From the NCBI GenBank assembly GCA_037157565.1, contig JAZHRO010000073.1, forward strand, positions 89,382,001 to 89,446,000: DNA of 64,000 bases. The letters run 5' to 3'. Made by a program: the position numbers and the translations under genes. Source of the DNA: Thalassia testudinum (Eukaryota; Streptophyta; Magnoliopsida; Alismatales; Hydrocharitaceae). Positions within the stretch are counted from its first letter, which is position 1. Each line of letters opens with the position of its first letter. Under the pieces are notes generated by a model, which worked only from the letters and a program-made list of their open reading frames with translations, did no database searches and had not been told where the DNA came from. This document shows, piece after piece, positions 9,823 through 21,165 of the stretch.

Positions 9823-11871
9823 ATGCACGGGCGACGGTCTCAAAAACCACACCTCGAGGGACCATCTGATTCCGCCCCCCGCAGCAGGAAATCATTGTTT
9901 TCTTCCCCCTCATCTTCTAAAAAAATGGAAAACCCAGGAAGCCGTCAAAAAAATTCTGCTTCCACTTCTAACCCGTCAGCCGACCCACAAGCTGACTCCA
10001 CCCTCCCTCACCTTCCTAACTTGGATCAACCAGAAATATTAGCAGGGCCAGGTGGCCCTCCAATTATAACCCAAAATACAAATCCCTTTGCATTAATGGT
10101 CGACCATTTGGCCCGACTACAACAAAATCAAGAAGATCTAGCTAGGACTGTCACGAACCTAGCTAATCAAGGACAAAATCCACCACCCCGCCAACAGCCT
10201 GTCGTTCCTCTTAAGGATTTCTATGATCCTTCCAATTATGAGGAAAGACCAGGGGTGGTCATACCACAAGGGGATTTCGAAATCAAACCAGCCATTCTAA
10301 ACCTTATCAAGCATTTTCATGGTCTTCCAAGAGAGGATCCTTTTTGTCATCTCGAGGAATTAACTGTCCTCGCTTAAACCACTCGTTCCCGCAATGTGCA
10401 GGAAGATGTGTGGTTAATGAGACTCTTTCCTCTCTCTCTTAAAGACAAAGCATCGCATTGGTTTAGAACGGTTGGGCGCCCTATTACCACCTGGCCCCAA
10501 TTAAAAAGTGCTTTTCTTAAAAAATTCTTTCCGATTGGTCGAACGAATGCATTAAGAAGATCCATAACGACCTTTCAACAAAAAATTGGTGAACCCCTCC
10601 ACGAAGCCTGGGAAAGATTTTAGGAACTTCTAAGAAGTTGTCCCCACCATGAAATTCCACAATGGCAGTTAGTGCAGATCTTCTATCATGGATTAGAAGA
10701 TCAATTAAAACTATTTGTGGATGCCTCATGTGGGGGCAATTTTCTTAACAAAGACGCAGAAAGTGCCTATCTTCTTTTTGAAGAAATGAGTGAAAACTCA
10801 TTTAACATGACTTCAGTGGACACTTTTGGCAGATCACAAAACCCTGGACACGGAGTCCATGAAATTGACTCCAAATCCACCTTTGTTCCAGTCACACAAG
10901 ATGATTTATATATGTTAGCTCAACGACTGGACCAGATGCAAATTCACCAAAAGAAAATGGAAGAAAATCTCACAAACAAACAAGCTCCACACGCCCACTC
11001 TCCACACACTAACCCCCCACACATTCTCCAGAGAGAAAATCTACACAATATTGATTCCACATCTGCTGGCCAGCAATTTCCGGCTGATTTCCCGCAAGAT
11101 TTGACCGGGAATTTTGATCAAAATATTTTTGATTCCACCTCGAAAAATATTTATGCTCTCCAGGAGCAATTTAGAAACCCCTCCAACACTTCCAATCAAA
11201 ACTGGAGGACTAACCCGAATCACTCCTGGAAAAACCCGAATCCGATTCCTTTTCCCAAACAAAACTATTTTGGGAATTACGGGCAACCTATGTATCAACC
11301 TGGACAATCCCAGGATGATATTAATAATCAGGTCATGAAAACTCTGCAAGGAATGCAGACTCAAATGACAGAAGTAACCCGCATGATTACCAATTTACAA
11401 CACCAAGTTAAGGTTACTCCTAATCATCGACCTATTGGGAATTTACCTTCCCAACCCATGCCCAACCTAAATAATCAAAGGAATCAATTCCAAGGTGGAT
11501 ATCCTAGTCAACCCATTCAACCAGCACCTCAGTATCCGCTGGGTTTCAATAACAGCCAGGCCCCCCGTCCTCATCCTAGAAACAACCAGACTGCAAATGC
11601 AGTTACCTTGAGGAATGGGAAAACCACTCACAATACCCTACCTGTTAAAGAAACCCGCTCTAATGACACACAGATTAACTCTTCCCCTCCTATTGTTCAG
11701 GAACCAATTCATGCAAAACAAGGCAACCCTGCCCCATTTCCACAAGCCCTCCACTCTTCAAAAAAGAAAAAGACAAAATCCGAGCCCACTGAGAAGGAAC
11801 TAATGGATTTATTTGGGCAAGTAGAAATTAATATCCCTATCCTAGATGCCATGCCTATGCAAAATTCTTAA
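9823..11871 (+). pseudogene. gag: Athila-type gag with two in-frame stops
   Basis: Capsid polyprotein of element A. The frame from the ATG at 9823 runs 683 codons to 11871 and is broken only by TAA at 10375-10377 and TAG at 10621-10623. The retrotransposon gag domain spans about residues 140-310 (GDFEIKPAI.., LFPLSLKDKASHW, CPHHEIPQW, GLEDQLKLFVDASCGG). A Gln/Pro/Asn-rich tail follows, including an Asn-Pro-Trp motif (NPNHSWKN). After the Cys in DASCGG there is no further cysteine, so no CCHC zinc knuckle is present. Near 11850 the frame shifts: the gag frame ends at MQNS while the family continuation (AKFLKYLCTPKR) lies in the pol frame. A start at 9925 is also possible. Confidence 0.9.
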
Positions 11872-12500
11872 AATATTTATGTACTCCAAAAAGGCAGCCC
11901 AAAAATTTAGGAAAGGTAATTCTTCCAGAGACAGTCAGCTCAGTTGTGCAGAGCCGACTGCCTCTTAAGAGAAAAGATCTCGACGCCCCCCTAATCCAAG
12001 TTATCATTAATGATACCTCATTTGATCGCGCTCTGTTGGATCTTGGTGCCTCAATTAATCTTATCCCCACAGTTATTTTTGAAGAATTTAAGATCGGTGA
12101 ATTAAAGCCTGTTGAGGTTACTCTCCAATTAGCTGACCGATCTATGATTAAACCAAGGGGAACTATCGAAGATGTTCTTGTCCGGGTCAAAAATTATCTA
12201 TTCACAGTAGACTTTTTAGTCCTGGACATAGAGGTACCTGAAGCACTTAAGTTTTCCCCCATTATTCTTGGAAGACCATTCTTAGCCACCGCCCACGCCA
12301 ATATTGATTGTGATTCTGGAAAGATGAAGATCATGTGTGGCGGTGAATCTGTAACCGTAGACATTTTTCAAGCCTCTAGGTGGTTCCAAGAACCAGATTT
12401 CTTTGATGATTCGGATTCAGAAATAGAAAACATTGTGGAGGAAACTTTGCAGATTTCCCAATTAGGTTCCTGTTTTGCTGTAAATACGGTTCCTGAATAA
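11856..12500 (+). pseudogene. pol: Athila retropepsin (protease) region
   Basis: The aspartic protease that processes the Gag-Pol polyprotein. It begins with the linker AKFLKYLCTPKRQPK near 11858. The active-site motif DLGAS is at 12039-12053, followed by INLIP and, further on, the flap-like ..IILGRPFL. The catalytic Asp is kept. The frame closes with TAA at 12498-12500, inside what should be continuous pol. It is shifted relative to gag, as listed there. Confidence 0.88.
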
Positions 12501-13724
12501 TCCACTTTTTCTCACCCTTCCACCCCAACCACACGTCCAGCTAACATTCCAGCTGACCCTTTCACTCTCACCTCACCTCTAACTCGCAAAGCAGAAACTC
12601 TTTCGGAACCGGGCCCACAATTGGAATTAAAACCTTTGCCCAATTCCCTTAAATACGTCTTCCTGGGTCCAAATCAGACCCTGACCCTGATTATAAATTC
12701 TGGACTCACTGAGGCACCAGAGCACAAACTTCTCCAGGTTTTAAGTAAATATCAAAAAGCTATTGGCTGGACCCTTTCTGATCTTAAAGGCATTCATCCG
12801 TCCTATTGTACGCATCGTATATATTTAGAGGACGACTCTCGCCCCTCCCACCAACCACAAAGGCACTTGAATCCTGTTATGCAGGAGGTGGTAAAAATGG
12901 AGATTATTAAGTGGCTTGACGCTGATATCATCTACCCCATTTCTGACAGCTCCTGGGGTAGTCCAACTCAAGTTGTCCCCAAAAAGGCTGGACTAACAGT
13001 TGTCACTAATGCAAATGGGGAAAATGTAGCCACTCGAACCGCTTCTTCTTGGCGCGTGTGTATCGATTACCGAAAATTAAACACCGCCACCAAGAAGGAT
13101 CATTTCCCGCCCCCTTTTATTGATCAAATCTTGGAGCGGTTAGCCGGACGGGAATTTTACTATTTTTTGGACGGTTATTCCGGCTATAATCAAGTAGCGG
13201 TTCATCCTGAGGACCAGGACAAAACAACTTTCACCTGTCCCTTCGGAACCTTTGCTTTCCGAAGAATGCCCTTCGGTCTTTGCAACGCACCTGTGACTTT
13301 TCAAAGGTGCATGCTTGCAATTTTTTCAGACCTGGTAGGTGAATGTTGAGAAGTCTTTACGGATGACTTCTCTATTTTTGGAGATTATTTTGACCATTGT
13401 CTCAAAAATCTTTAAAGAACTCTCCAAAAGTGCATAGAAGTTAATCTGGTCCTCAGCTGGGAAAAAAGTCATTTCATGGTCCAAGAAGGTATTGTCTTGG
13501 GCCATGTTATTTCAAAACAAGGAATCGCGGTAGATAAAGCAAAAATAGATGCTATATCTAAGCTCCCACCGCCCACTACTGTCAAACAGATCAAATCCTT
13601 TTTGGGTCATGTGGGTTTCTACCGTCGATTCATATAAAACTTTTCCCAAATCTCCAAGCCTTTAAGTCAGCTTCTCACTAAAGACCAGCCATTTGATTTT
13701 GATAATAAGTGCCTGGAGAGTTTT
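12501..13724 (+). pseudogene. pol: Athila reverse transcriptase region, three stops
   Basis: RNA-dependent DNA polymerase. Same frame as the protease. Family blocks in order: [59 protein letters not shown]. The catalytic FTDD is at 13356-13367 (Athila usually has FMDD), then [12 protein letters not shown] and FLGHVGFYRRFI. Stops interrupt at 13347-13349, 13413-13415 and 13635-13637. Both catalytic aspartates of the FxDD box remain. The reading is colinear with the family apart from the stops. Confidence 0.92.
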
Positions 13725-14160
13725 TTGAGGTTGAAGAAAGAGGTTACTGAGGCACCAATATTGCAGGGACCTGATTGGAATAGTCCCTTTGAATTAATGA
13801 CAGATGCCTCAGATTTTGCTGTAGGGGCTATTCTAGGGCAAAGAATTGGCAAGAAGTCCGTTGTGATCTATTATGCTAGCAAAACCCTTGATGATGCGCA
13901 ACAGAATTACACGGTTACTGCAAAGGAACTTCTTGCCATTGTATTTGCCTTAGAAAAATCTAGATCTTATCTGTTGGGGTCACATGTCACTGTTTATACC
14001 GACCACTCAGCATTTAAATATTTGCTGACAAAGAAAGATGTGAAACCCCGCCTTATCCATTGGATTCTGCTGCTCCAGGAATTTGGCCTGGAAATCAAGG
14101 ATAAGGCGGGATTGCACAATGTAGTGGCCGACCATCTCTCTCGTCTTATGACGAACGACA
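13725..14160 (+). pseudogene. pol: Athila RNase H region
   Basis: Removes RNA from RNA:DNA hybrids. Readable motifs: [16 protein letters not shown] (first catalytic Asp), [29 protein letters not shown] (catalytic Glu), [12 protein letters not shown] (Asp), and the end VVADHLSRL. There is no stop in this part; it belongs to an open run from 13725 to 15074. Confidence 0.92.
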
Positions 14161-15048
14161 TAATGACCCCGCCAGATCAGTTCCCCGATGAAAGTATTTT
14201 AGCTGCTACAACCCTCCCTTGGTTTGCGCCCATCGCAAACTACTTAGCAACAGAACAAATCCCCGCTGATTGGCCAAAAATGAAACGGGATCAGTTCTTT
14301 GCTGATATTAAATATTATTTTTGGGAGGAGCCTGACCTTTTCCGCATTTGTGCCGATCAGGTCATTCGACGATGTGTCCCCGATTATGAAATCCATGATA
14401 TCTTAACACATTGTCACTCAATGGCCTGTGGCGGACATTTTTTGGGCAAGAAAACTGCAGCTAAAATCCTTAATGCGGGATTTTATTGGCCCAGCATGCA
14501 CAAAGATGCTCATGACTTCGTTCGATCCTGTGTGCGTTGCCAGAGCATCGGCAACATGACTCGAAAGGATATGATGCCCCTTAATCCTATTTTAGAGATT
14601 GAAATTTTCGATGTTTGGGGCATCGACTTCGTGGGACCGTTCATCAACTCTGGTGGGTATTTGTATATATTAGTTGCAGTCGACTATGTTTCTAAATGGA
14701 TAGAAGCAATACCCACCCGCACTAGTGATCATCGTGTGGTTGTCGAATTTCTTAAGAAAAATATTTTCTCAAGATTCGGCATACCAAAAGCCATTATCAG
14801 TGACGGAGGCTCACATTTCACCCACTCACAATTCCGTCACCTCCTTTATAAATATGGGGTTAATCATAAAATTTCCACACCATATCACCCCCAAACTAAT
14901 GGCCAGGCTGAAGTTTCTAACTGGGAAATTAAAAATATTTTACAAAAGATGGTTAGGCCCAACCGTAAAGATTGGTCCACCAAATTGGACGATGCTTTAT
15001 GGGCCTACCGTATCGCTTTTAAAACTCCACTTGGCATGTCTCCCTTCC
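14161..15048 (+). pseudogene. pol: Athila integrase, truncated after the catalytic core
   Basis: DNA strand-transfer enzyme. The N-terminal HHCC zinc finger reads [10 protein letters not shown]...CVRCQ (about 14408-14552). The DDE core has D in [11 protein letters not shown] in [10 protein letters not shown] and E in [12 protein letters not shown], so all three catalytic residues are intact. Homology ends at [10 protein letters not shown] (about 15048). The next codons (GGHTYCL, stop at 15074) are not integrase. The C-terminal DNA-binding part is missing. Confidence 0.9.
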
Positions 15049-17041
15049 GTGGAGGGCACACCTATTGCCTATGATGGCTCGCCGAAGTAGGAAATAGGTT
15101 AAGATACCCAAATCCCTCGTGCGTTCACACGAGAGATTGGGTTCACACCAGAGATCGTGATTGGCCTTAGATGGAAGGAAATTCCTCAGAGAATCTCCCT
15201 TTCATTTCTGGGAGGGAATCTCTGAGGAATCAGAGAGTAATCCCTCTCTAAACCTCGCCGGAGATCGGTTCTGCCCTAAAAATGGCGGCAGAACCTGATT
15301 GCAAAGGTGGCAAGGAAATTAGGGGGCTCTCTGCAAGGATTTTCAAAAGATAGGGACCAAGTTGTGATTTGGTTGTACTAAATTGCAAAGTAGGTCAAGA
15401 TGACCTCCCCTTAGGTCCAAATTTTGGTACAAACCTAATTTGGACCTAAGGAATCCAATTGTGAAGTTGGATTTTAGGGTTGACCTCATTTTACTAGATA
15501 TTTTGCGTAAAAATCCAAATTAGGTTACTTGAAGAGCTAAGACCCTAATCTAGGTCAAACTGGGTTCCAAAGGCCAAATTAAGTGTTCTAAACCCTAGAG
15601 GATATTTTTCCATGATTTTTAGAGGGTTTACTTGATTTTTATCCTGACCGAAACCTTGTTAATTTAAGCGGGTCTGTTTTAGGGTTACCAAATGTCATTT
15701 AATTCCTAAATTGCACATAAACCCATTTCTGATTGACTCAACCCACTTTTTATCTCATTTAGACCTTTTGACCTATGTTTTGCCTCTGAGAAAATCCATT
15801 TATGTACTGCAATGGTAAAATTGCAGTTTTAACCTTTAATTCATGTTTTCTTCTCAGAGTGCTTATTCCTTCATTTAGGCCTTCTTCTAGGTTATGTAGA
15901 AGCTTTTATCTTCTTTATTGGGTCAAAAAGAGCTAGTTATGGCTCATGATGAGGCTCTCATCAGGGGGCATGGCAACTTCAAAACATGTGTCAGATGCCT
16001 AGGGATGTAGATCTATCATCCTTATAGTCCATGCACACTCCAAGTCAGGCTCCTAGGCAAAATGCATTGTGAATCAAGGCTTCATGTGCATTAAGAGGCA
16101 TCCTAGCACTTTAGTGTATAAAACAATAGGAAATTAGTGTTTTAGAACTCACCATCGTGTAATACTTGTTGAGATGATTCTAAATAATATTTAATTGTGA
16201 AATTTCCAGTTGGTTTGAGCTAGCCAAAACACATTGGAAAAGCCTTAACTTGGTTTGATTTGCTTAAATCAAACTTAGACTGCATGTCTAGGCTAACAAC
16301 ACATGTCTCCTCTTAGTTGGAGCTTGTGCTTGCCCTTGAATTACACCCAAGTTGCCAAATGATTTCCACATGGCGTGAATTGAGCTTCTCCTTTCTTCTT
16401 GTGTGCCCAACACAAGGTAGGCAATCGCCCCCCTCAACAATAATCACAGTGCCATAAGGCACATTTACCAAATGCTTCCGTGGGGCATTTTCTATAGCCA
16501 CTTATGTAAATTCTACACAAGGCACTTTAGCTGCCATGTTTTTGTTTTCTTCCCCTCCCTTCTCTTCTCTTCTCTTCTCTTCTTCTTTTTCCTCTTTCTC
16601 CATTCACTTGAGCTTTATGCAATTAGGGAGTGCTAATGAGAACAACTTAGGGCTCTTGTAGGTCTCTTAAGTCCAATGTAAGACTAGAAAAGCTCATATT
16701 TAACCAAAATGCCCCTAGAAATTAGTTTAGTTATGCCTCTTACCCATTCAACTTGCTTTTCACATAACTTGAGCTACACACCTCATATTCTCTCAAAACA
16801 AGATCCGTTGGAGAGTTTGTGATGAGGCAAATCCAACAGTACCATATATGACCTATTTGGCTAAGGTTTGATGAAGCTTTGATTAGAAATGCAAGTTTTT
16901 CATGTTTCACATGGTATTCAAACTCGACCTATACTTGAGGTCCAAAACGACGTGCTCAACTCCAAAACAACTTGAGAACCTAGATTTAAGGCTTTACATT
17001 TATGATGAATTAGATACTTCGACTATATTTGGACCACTTTA
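15049..17041. other. Non-coding, unrecognised repeat-like region
   Basis: No convincing coding. It holds an inverted repeat around 15179-15230 (ATTCCTCAGAGA arms), a perfect 15-bp inverted repeat at 15409-15423/15437-15451, and a pyrimidine tract (CTTCTCTTCTCTTCTC) near 16550-16610. The sequence may be the LTR or leader of the old gypsy element whose RT follows, but I find no matching copy. Confidence 0.4.
15409..15451. repeat. Perfect 15-bp inverted repeat
   Basis: CCTTAGGTCCAAATT at 15409-15423 and its exact reverse complement at 15437-15451, with a 13-base loop. It could fold as a stem-loop in DNA or RNA. No U-tract or other terminator feature is expected in a plant. Confidence 0.8.
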
Positions 17042-17722
17042 ACATGGTATTCATTGATGATGTCTTGATCTACTTCTTACGATGAAAGCCATTATAAGCA
17101 ACATCTCCTCCTAGGTATGGAGACAATGAAGAAGCATAGGTTGTATGTGAAGTTCAACAAGTGTGAATTTTGGTTACATGAGGTAACTTTCTTGGGCCAT
17201 GTGATCATGGGTGTAAGGATTTTTGTTGATCCTACCAATTTAGAGGTTGTACTAAAGTGGAAGCAACCAAGATAGTAATAAAGATACATAGCTACTTGGG
17301 ACTAGTAGGATATTGCAGACAATTTATTTAAGGATTCATGCAGATTGCTTGACTATTACCACTGTTGACACAAAAGGATGCACCCTTTATGTAAATAGAG
17401 GATTATGAGGGTTAGCTTCGAAACGCTCAAGGAGAAGATGAAACTGGCTCCTGTTATCACAATTCCTATCAATGATGGTGGATATAAGGTATATATAGAT
17501 ACATCTCATTAGAGTTTGGATGGTGTTGATGTAGTAGAGACATGTAGTCGCTTATGCTTCAAGACCGCTAAAATCACATGAGAAGAACTATCCAACTCAT
17601 GATCTAGAGTTGGAGACAATAGTTTTTGCCTTGAAGCTTTAGGGACACTACTTATATAGTGAGACCTTTGAGATCCACACCGACTACAGGAGTTTGAAGT
17701 ACTTGTTTGACTGGAAGGAGCT
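17042..17722 (+). pseudogene. pol: Old gypsy (chromovirus-like) RT-RNase H relic, 5' part
   Basis: A heavily decayed Ty3/gypsy polymerase. With many frame changes it reads FIDDVLIY (RT active site, 17049-17072), a match to the ..FSKCEFW...VSFLGHV block, ..VDP..IE...WKQP, FLGL.GYCRQFI, then RNase H blocks ([33 protein letters not shown], GHYLYSETFEIHTDYRSLKYLFDWKEL). The wording fits Tekay/Del/Reina-type elements rather than Athila. It ends at 17722, where element N1 is inserted; the next codons resume at 28797. Confidence 0.75.
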
Positions 17723-18303
17723 TGATCAAGACCCTTAGAATAGGGTATTTGATTCAAATGCAATTATAAACAAGTGAATGCAGAGAATTGTTGACCCAGT
17801 TCCACCTGGAAAGGTGTACGCTCGAGGAGAGATAGGTACTCCCAAATTTCACTAGCTTTTTATGATTACAAATGAAAACTCTCCCTCTCACTTCTCTCTA
17901 ATTGCGTAAAAAACACTACCTAACATGACCCAGGTATTTATAGCTCGCACCACCCTTAATCGTGGGTCTCATGGGGTTTTCCCATGATCCCATGATCTAA
18001 CCATTAATGAGATTAAATTTGGTAATCGTCAAACAACCATTAACACAATGATTGGCGCAATGACTTGCACGTTTCAACTTCAGTCAACTAGATCCGCTAA
18101 CGGGTCGATAGACCTATAGGTGAAATGGGATGTCAGATTTGAGCAAGTGAATCCACTATGATACCGGGTTGCCAGATCTAGGAAACCAGATTTGCCAAGG
18201 TGTCGGGTTATCGCACTTAGTTGGATCTGGGCAATCGGATCCACCAGTACGCTGGGTCTAGTCACGAAGTTTATTCTATGATGAGATTTTTCTCCCCTCA
18301 TCA
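17723..18303 (-). repeat. Left LTR of N1 (3' LTR if minus-oriented)
   Basis: In the minus sense it begins TGATGAGGGG and contains CTCATCA a few bases on, making a 7-bp hairpin (TGATGAG/CTCATCA). Its outer part in + sense reads ACCCTTAGAATAGGGT, also a near palindrome, and is shared with the right LTR. Confidence 0.8.
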
Positions 18304-18317
18304 GTTGCCCCCACTCT
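18304..18317 (-). promoter_or_regulatory. Polypurine tract of N1
   Basis: Read on the minus strand the sequence is AGAGTGGGGGCAAC, directly followed by the LTR start TGATGAGG. This arrangement decides the orientation of N1. Confidence 0.65.
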
Positions 18318-18967
18318 ATGTGCTAGTTTAGGCAACAGAGAGAGTATTTTAAGAAATGAACTTTGTGCATATGGTGCCCTCAGTGATAGGTTGACTATTA
18401 TTTAGGCGGCCTGATTATTTGTAAGTCGCACATACTTTGTAATTGTTTGGGCAATCAAGGCACTACGTATGAAAAGTATTAAGCATATCACTGCCTATTT
18501 GTTAGGATAAATAGGCATGTCACCTCTTGATTTTCCTGTTGGCCATGGAAAACAAGGTTATGGGTATTTACATTGTACAATGAAAGCATCATCTTCTGAG
18601 AGTGGTGGCCAATCACTGCGGATTACTTTTTTCATTTTATGTCGACAAGATGAGCATAATTGTCGTAATGATGAGAAATCTCAGTCATAAGATTTGGAAT
18701 AGATTACAGGATTTTCACTGAAGGTGAATCACGACATAGTCATTAATCACATGCAAGGCATTAATTACCCCCAATGATGGTAGGATTTGAAAATTTCAAG
18801 GTTTGCGTGTGGTGGTCTAACAAATAAGGGAGAATGGGGAAGTAAATGCCCCCCACACCCTTTTACTGTGAGAAAAGCCCTAACACCATCCGAGCTACCA
18901 CCCCCAAAGGAGTGAAGTCGTTAGAGAAGAAGACCTTTTCTCGATAGCGTTCTTCTTTGTAAAGAAG

Positions 18968-19413
18968 ATGTCAGGAATAGCAAGAAAAGGTGAGTCTATC
19001 TCTTCCTCGCCTCAACTATCAGGTGAGACGTTAGGGTTATATATCGTTAGCTTTGATTTCCATAGCAAGCTCGCCATTAAGGAGTTCTTGATGGCACATG
19101 GACTTGGTCATGTCCAATTTTATAATCTGGGCTCCATTACCCACTTACGTTGCTTCCATTGGGGATGATTATTTCATCATCTATACATACTCCATTAAGA
19201 ACGACCTTCGGGTGTCGTTGAATCCCTTCCTTACCTCCTTCATTATTATCAACTTTCCCCCTCACAACTAAGTATGAACTACTAACCTGTATTGAATGCC
19301 TTCACTATCATTTACTTTCATCTGGGGATTCATCCTCAGGTGGGGCTATTCCACCTCCTTTTTGGGTTGAAGCCCCTTAAAGTGAAGAGGGGGAAATCGC
19401 CATCTAGGACTTA
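18968..19413 (+). pseudogene. Antisense ORF of N1, 5' part, gypsy-type transposon protein-like
   Basis: Plus-strand reading opposite to the inferred element direction. It begins MSGIARKGES.. (66 codons to 19168). With one or two frame changes it continues through a block (YSIKNDLRVSLNPFLTSFI) that resembles the N-terminal domain of the plant 'putative gypsy type transposon' family (Transposase_28). Tat-lineage elements are known to carry such an extra ORF in antisense. It is interrupted at 19418 by element B and resumes after 27263. Function unknown; the similarity is judged by eye. Confidence 0.5.
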
Positions 19414-19418
19414 TACCC

Positions 19419-21147
19419 TGACCGGTCGATCTTTCGCTTTTAAGTCGTTTGTAGTTTAATGTGGTGGAAAAATCGACTAATCAATTTTTAATAAGAAATA
19501 ACCACTCGCTGAGGAGCGGGTCGTATCCACAGGGAGGCAATAACGTATTAAAATTCGCGCTACTTAAAAATGTTTGTTCGTAGTCAATTTGGACAAGAAC
19601 CAAACCAAGATTGCCTTTAGATTAAGGTTTAAGCAAGAAACAATGCTGAAATGGCAATTATGAGAAACTACAGGATATTTTCCGCAATGCAGAGTGAATA
19701 GAATATGATTAAAATGTGGCAATGGCAGAAAATGTAAATTTTAATTAACGTTTTACTGTAGCAAAACAGGGGAATTTTTACCTGTTGTCTTGCGCGACGA
19801 GGAGCCGATGGTCGGGCGCGGGAAGCTCGGAGGAGGTCCCTTGGATCAAGGGCTTCGAATCGGTGGTGGCGGCGAGTTGCGCGGCGGTCGGAGGTGGCCG
19901 GACGAGCTCCGGCGGAGGTGCTGCAGCCGGCAGCTTGCGCAGCCTATTGGCGTGAAGTCTGCCGCCTGCTGCTGCTGCGGGGGTGGCTGCTGCGGCTGGC
20001 GTGTGCGGCTGGCGTGCGCGGTGGTCGGTTGGGCGGTCTGCAGGCGGTTGTGCGTGGGTGCGCGGAGGGTCTGCAGGAGGGCGCGCGGTTGTGCGTGGGC
20101 GGTGGTCTGCAGGAGGGCGCTTGAACGGTGGTCTGCAGGAGGTTGGCGTGTGCGGTGGAAGCTGGCGTGGGCGGAGGGTCTGCAGGAGGGCGCTGGCGCG
20201 GTTGTGCGTGGGCGGTGGTCTGCAGGAGGGCGCTTGCGCGGTGGTCTGCAGGCGGTTGGCGTGTGCGGTGGAAGCTGCAGGCGGCTGTTGGAGGATGCTG
20301 CAGGCTGGTCTGCAGGCGTTGGAGGAGAGTGCGGGCTGATCTGCAGGCGTGCGCAGGTCTGCAGCCGGTGAGCGGTGGAGGGTGCAGGCGGTCTGGTGGC
20401 CGGTTGGAGAGTGCAGGCCGAGGAAGTGGAGGTGAGCGGGTAACTTCAGACTTCTGGGAAATTCCCCAGACGTCTTAAGTTACTGAGAGGGTGGCTGAAT
20501 CAGTAGGTTGGTGACGGTGGTCGGCGATGACGGCGAGGGAGTTGCACGCTAAGGTGCTCACGGTAATGCGGGCGAGCTCCGGATGGCGGTGTGGCCTGTC
20601 ACACCACACGCCCACGGTGGTGGAGACTCGCCGCCACGGTAGAGGCCGGCAGTGTGGAGTGGAAGAGAGAGGTTCTCTCTGCACAGTGGTGGGTCGGTGG
20701 CGGAGGCCTCCTGAGCTCGGCTGCCTCCCTGCTCCTTTTGTAGTGTCTTGAACAAATTTGAAATCAGCGGCCGACCAGATCCACCATATCCGCTCCCCCT
20801 TGAATGGCTCCTTCACTGCATCACCCGGGCGTTGGAGCGGCAGCCAGCCGTTCTGAAAGAAGACGAATAAAGAAAATATTATTAAAATATTAGGGTTATT
20901 TATGTATAGACCCTCAACTTCTATGTTAATAAAAACAATATACCTAATTGGTTATCTAATTAGATGAATGCTATTTTAAGCTAATTCTAAATGCACTTAA
21001 GATATGAATGCAATGTATGGATTATGTAATTAGATTAAAACTATGAATTAATCTATTTACATCCTAATTTATACTAAATAAATGTTAGAATTAACCTAAT
21101 GTGTAGGCACTTAAATACTTAAATAGCCCACAACTATGGGCTAATCA
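19419..21147 (-). repeat. 3' LTR of element B
   Basis: In the sense strand it begins TGATTAGCCCATAG, with a hairpin of arms TAGCCCA/TGGGCTA, and ends ..GATCGACCGGTCA. A GC-rich imperfect tandem array with many CTGCAG words fills about 19980-20345. The Gly/Cys/Arg-rich ORFs there are artefacts of that array. Confidence 0.92.
19980..20345 (-). repeat. GC-rich minisatellite in left B LTR
   Basis: Imperfect repeats built from GGTCTGCAGGAGGGCGC, GGTCTGCAGGCGGTTG and GCGTGTGCGGTGGAAGCTG, read in + sense. About ten GGTCTGCAGG-type words occur. The copy in the right LTR is at about 26090-26465 and differs by a few substitutions. Confidence 0.85.
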
Positions 21148-21164
21148 AATACCCCCATGCCTAG
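21148..21164 (-). promoter_or_regulatory. Polypurine tract next to the LTR, element B
   Basis: In the minus sense CTAGGCATGGGGGTATT directly precedes the LTR start. A perfect 9-bp hairpin (TTTTGCTAG, loop GGA, CTAGCAAAA) lies just upstream at 21166-21186 in + coordinates. Confidence 0.85.
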
Positions 21165-21165
21165 T

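Larger units (their letters stand above)
5945..15048 (+). mobile_element. Element A: Athila-lineage Ty3/gypsy element, 3' truncated
   Basis: Order: 5' LTR 5945-8230, tRNA-Asp PBS 8236-8253, long leader, gag from 9823, then protease, RT, RNase H and integrase in one frame to 15048. Gag and pol words match the Athila lineage (..CIDYRKLNTATKKDHF.., KTPLGMSPF). Integrase stops being recognisable after GMSPFR. No integrase C-terminus, polypurine tract or 3' LTR follows, so the right end was deleted or replaced. At least six in-frame stops and one frameshift show it is dead. Confidence 0.9.

Noticed and set aside
19790..20478. Several long Gly/Cys/Arg/Val-rich ORFs on + (and the same at 25901-26580)
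   Set aside because: They lie in the GC-rich tandem array of the B LTR, exist in several frames at once and recur in both LTRs. No protein family matches.
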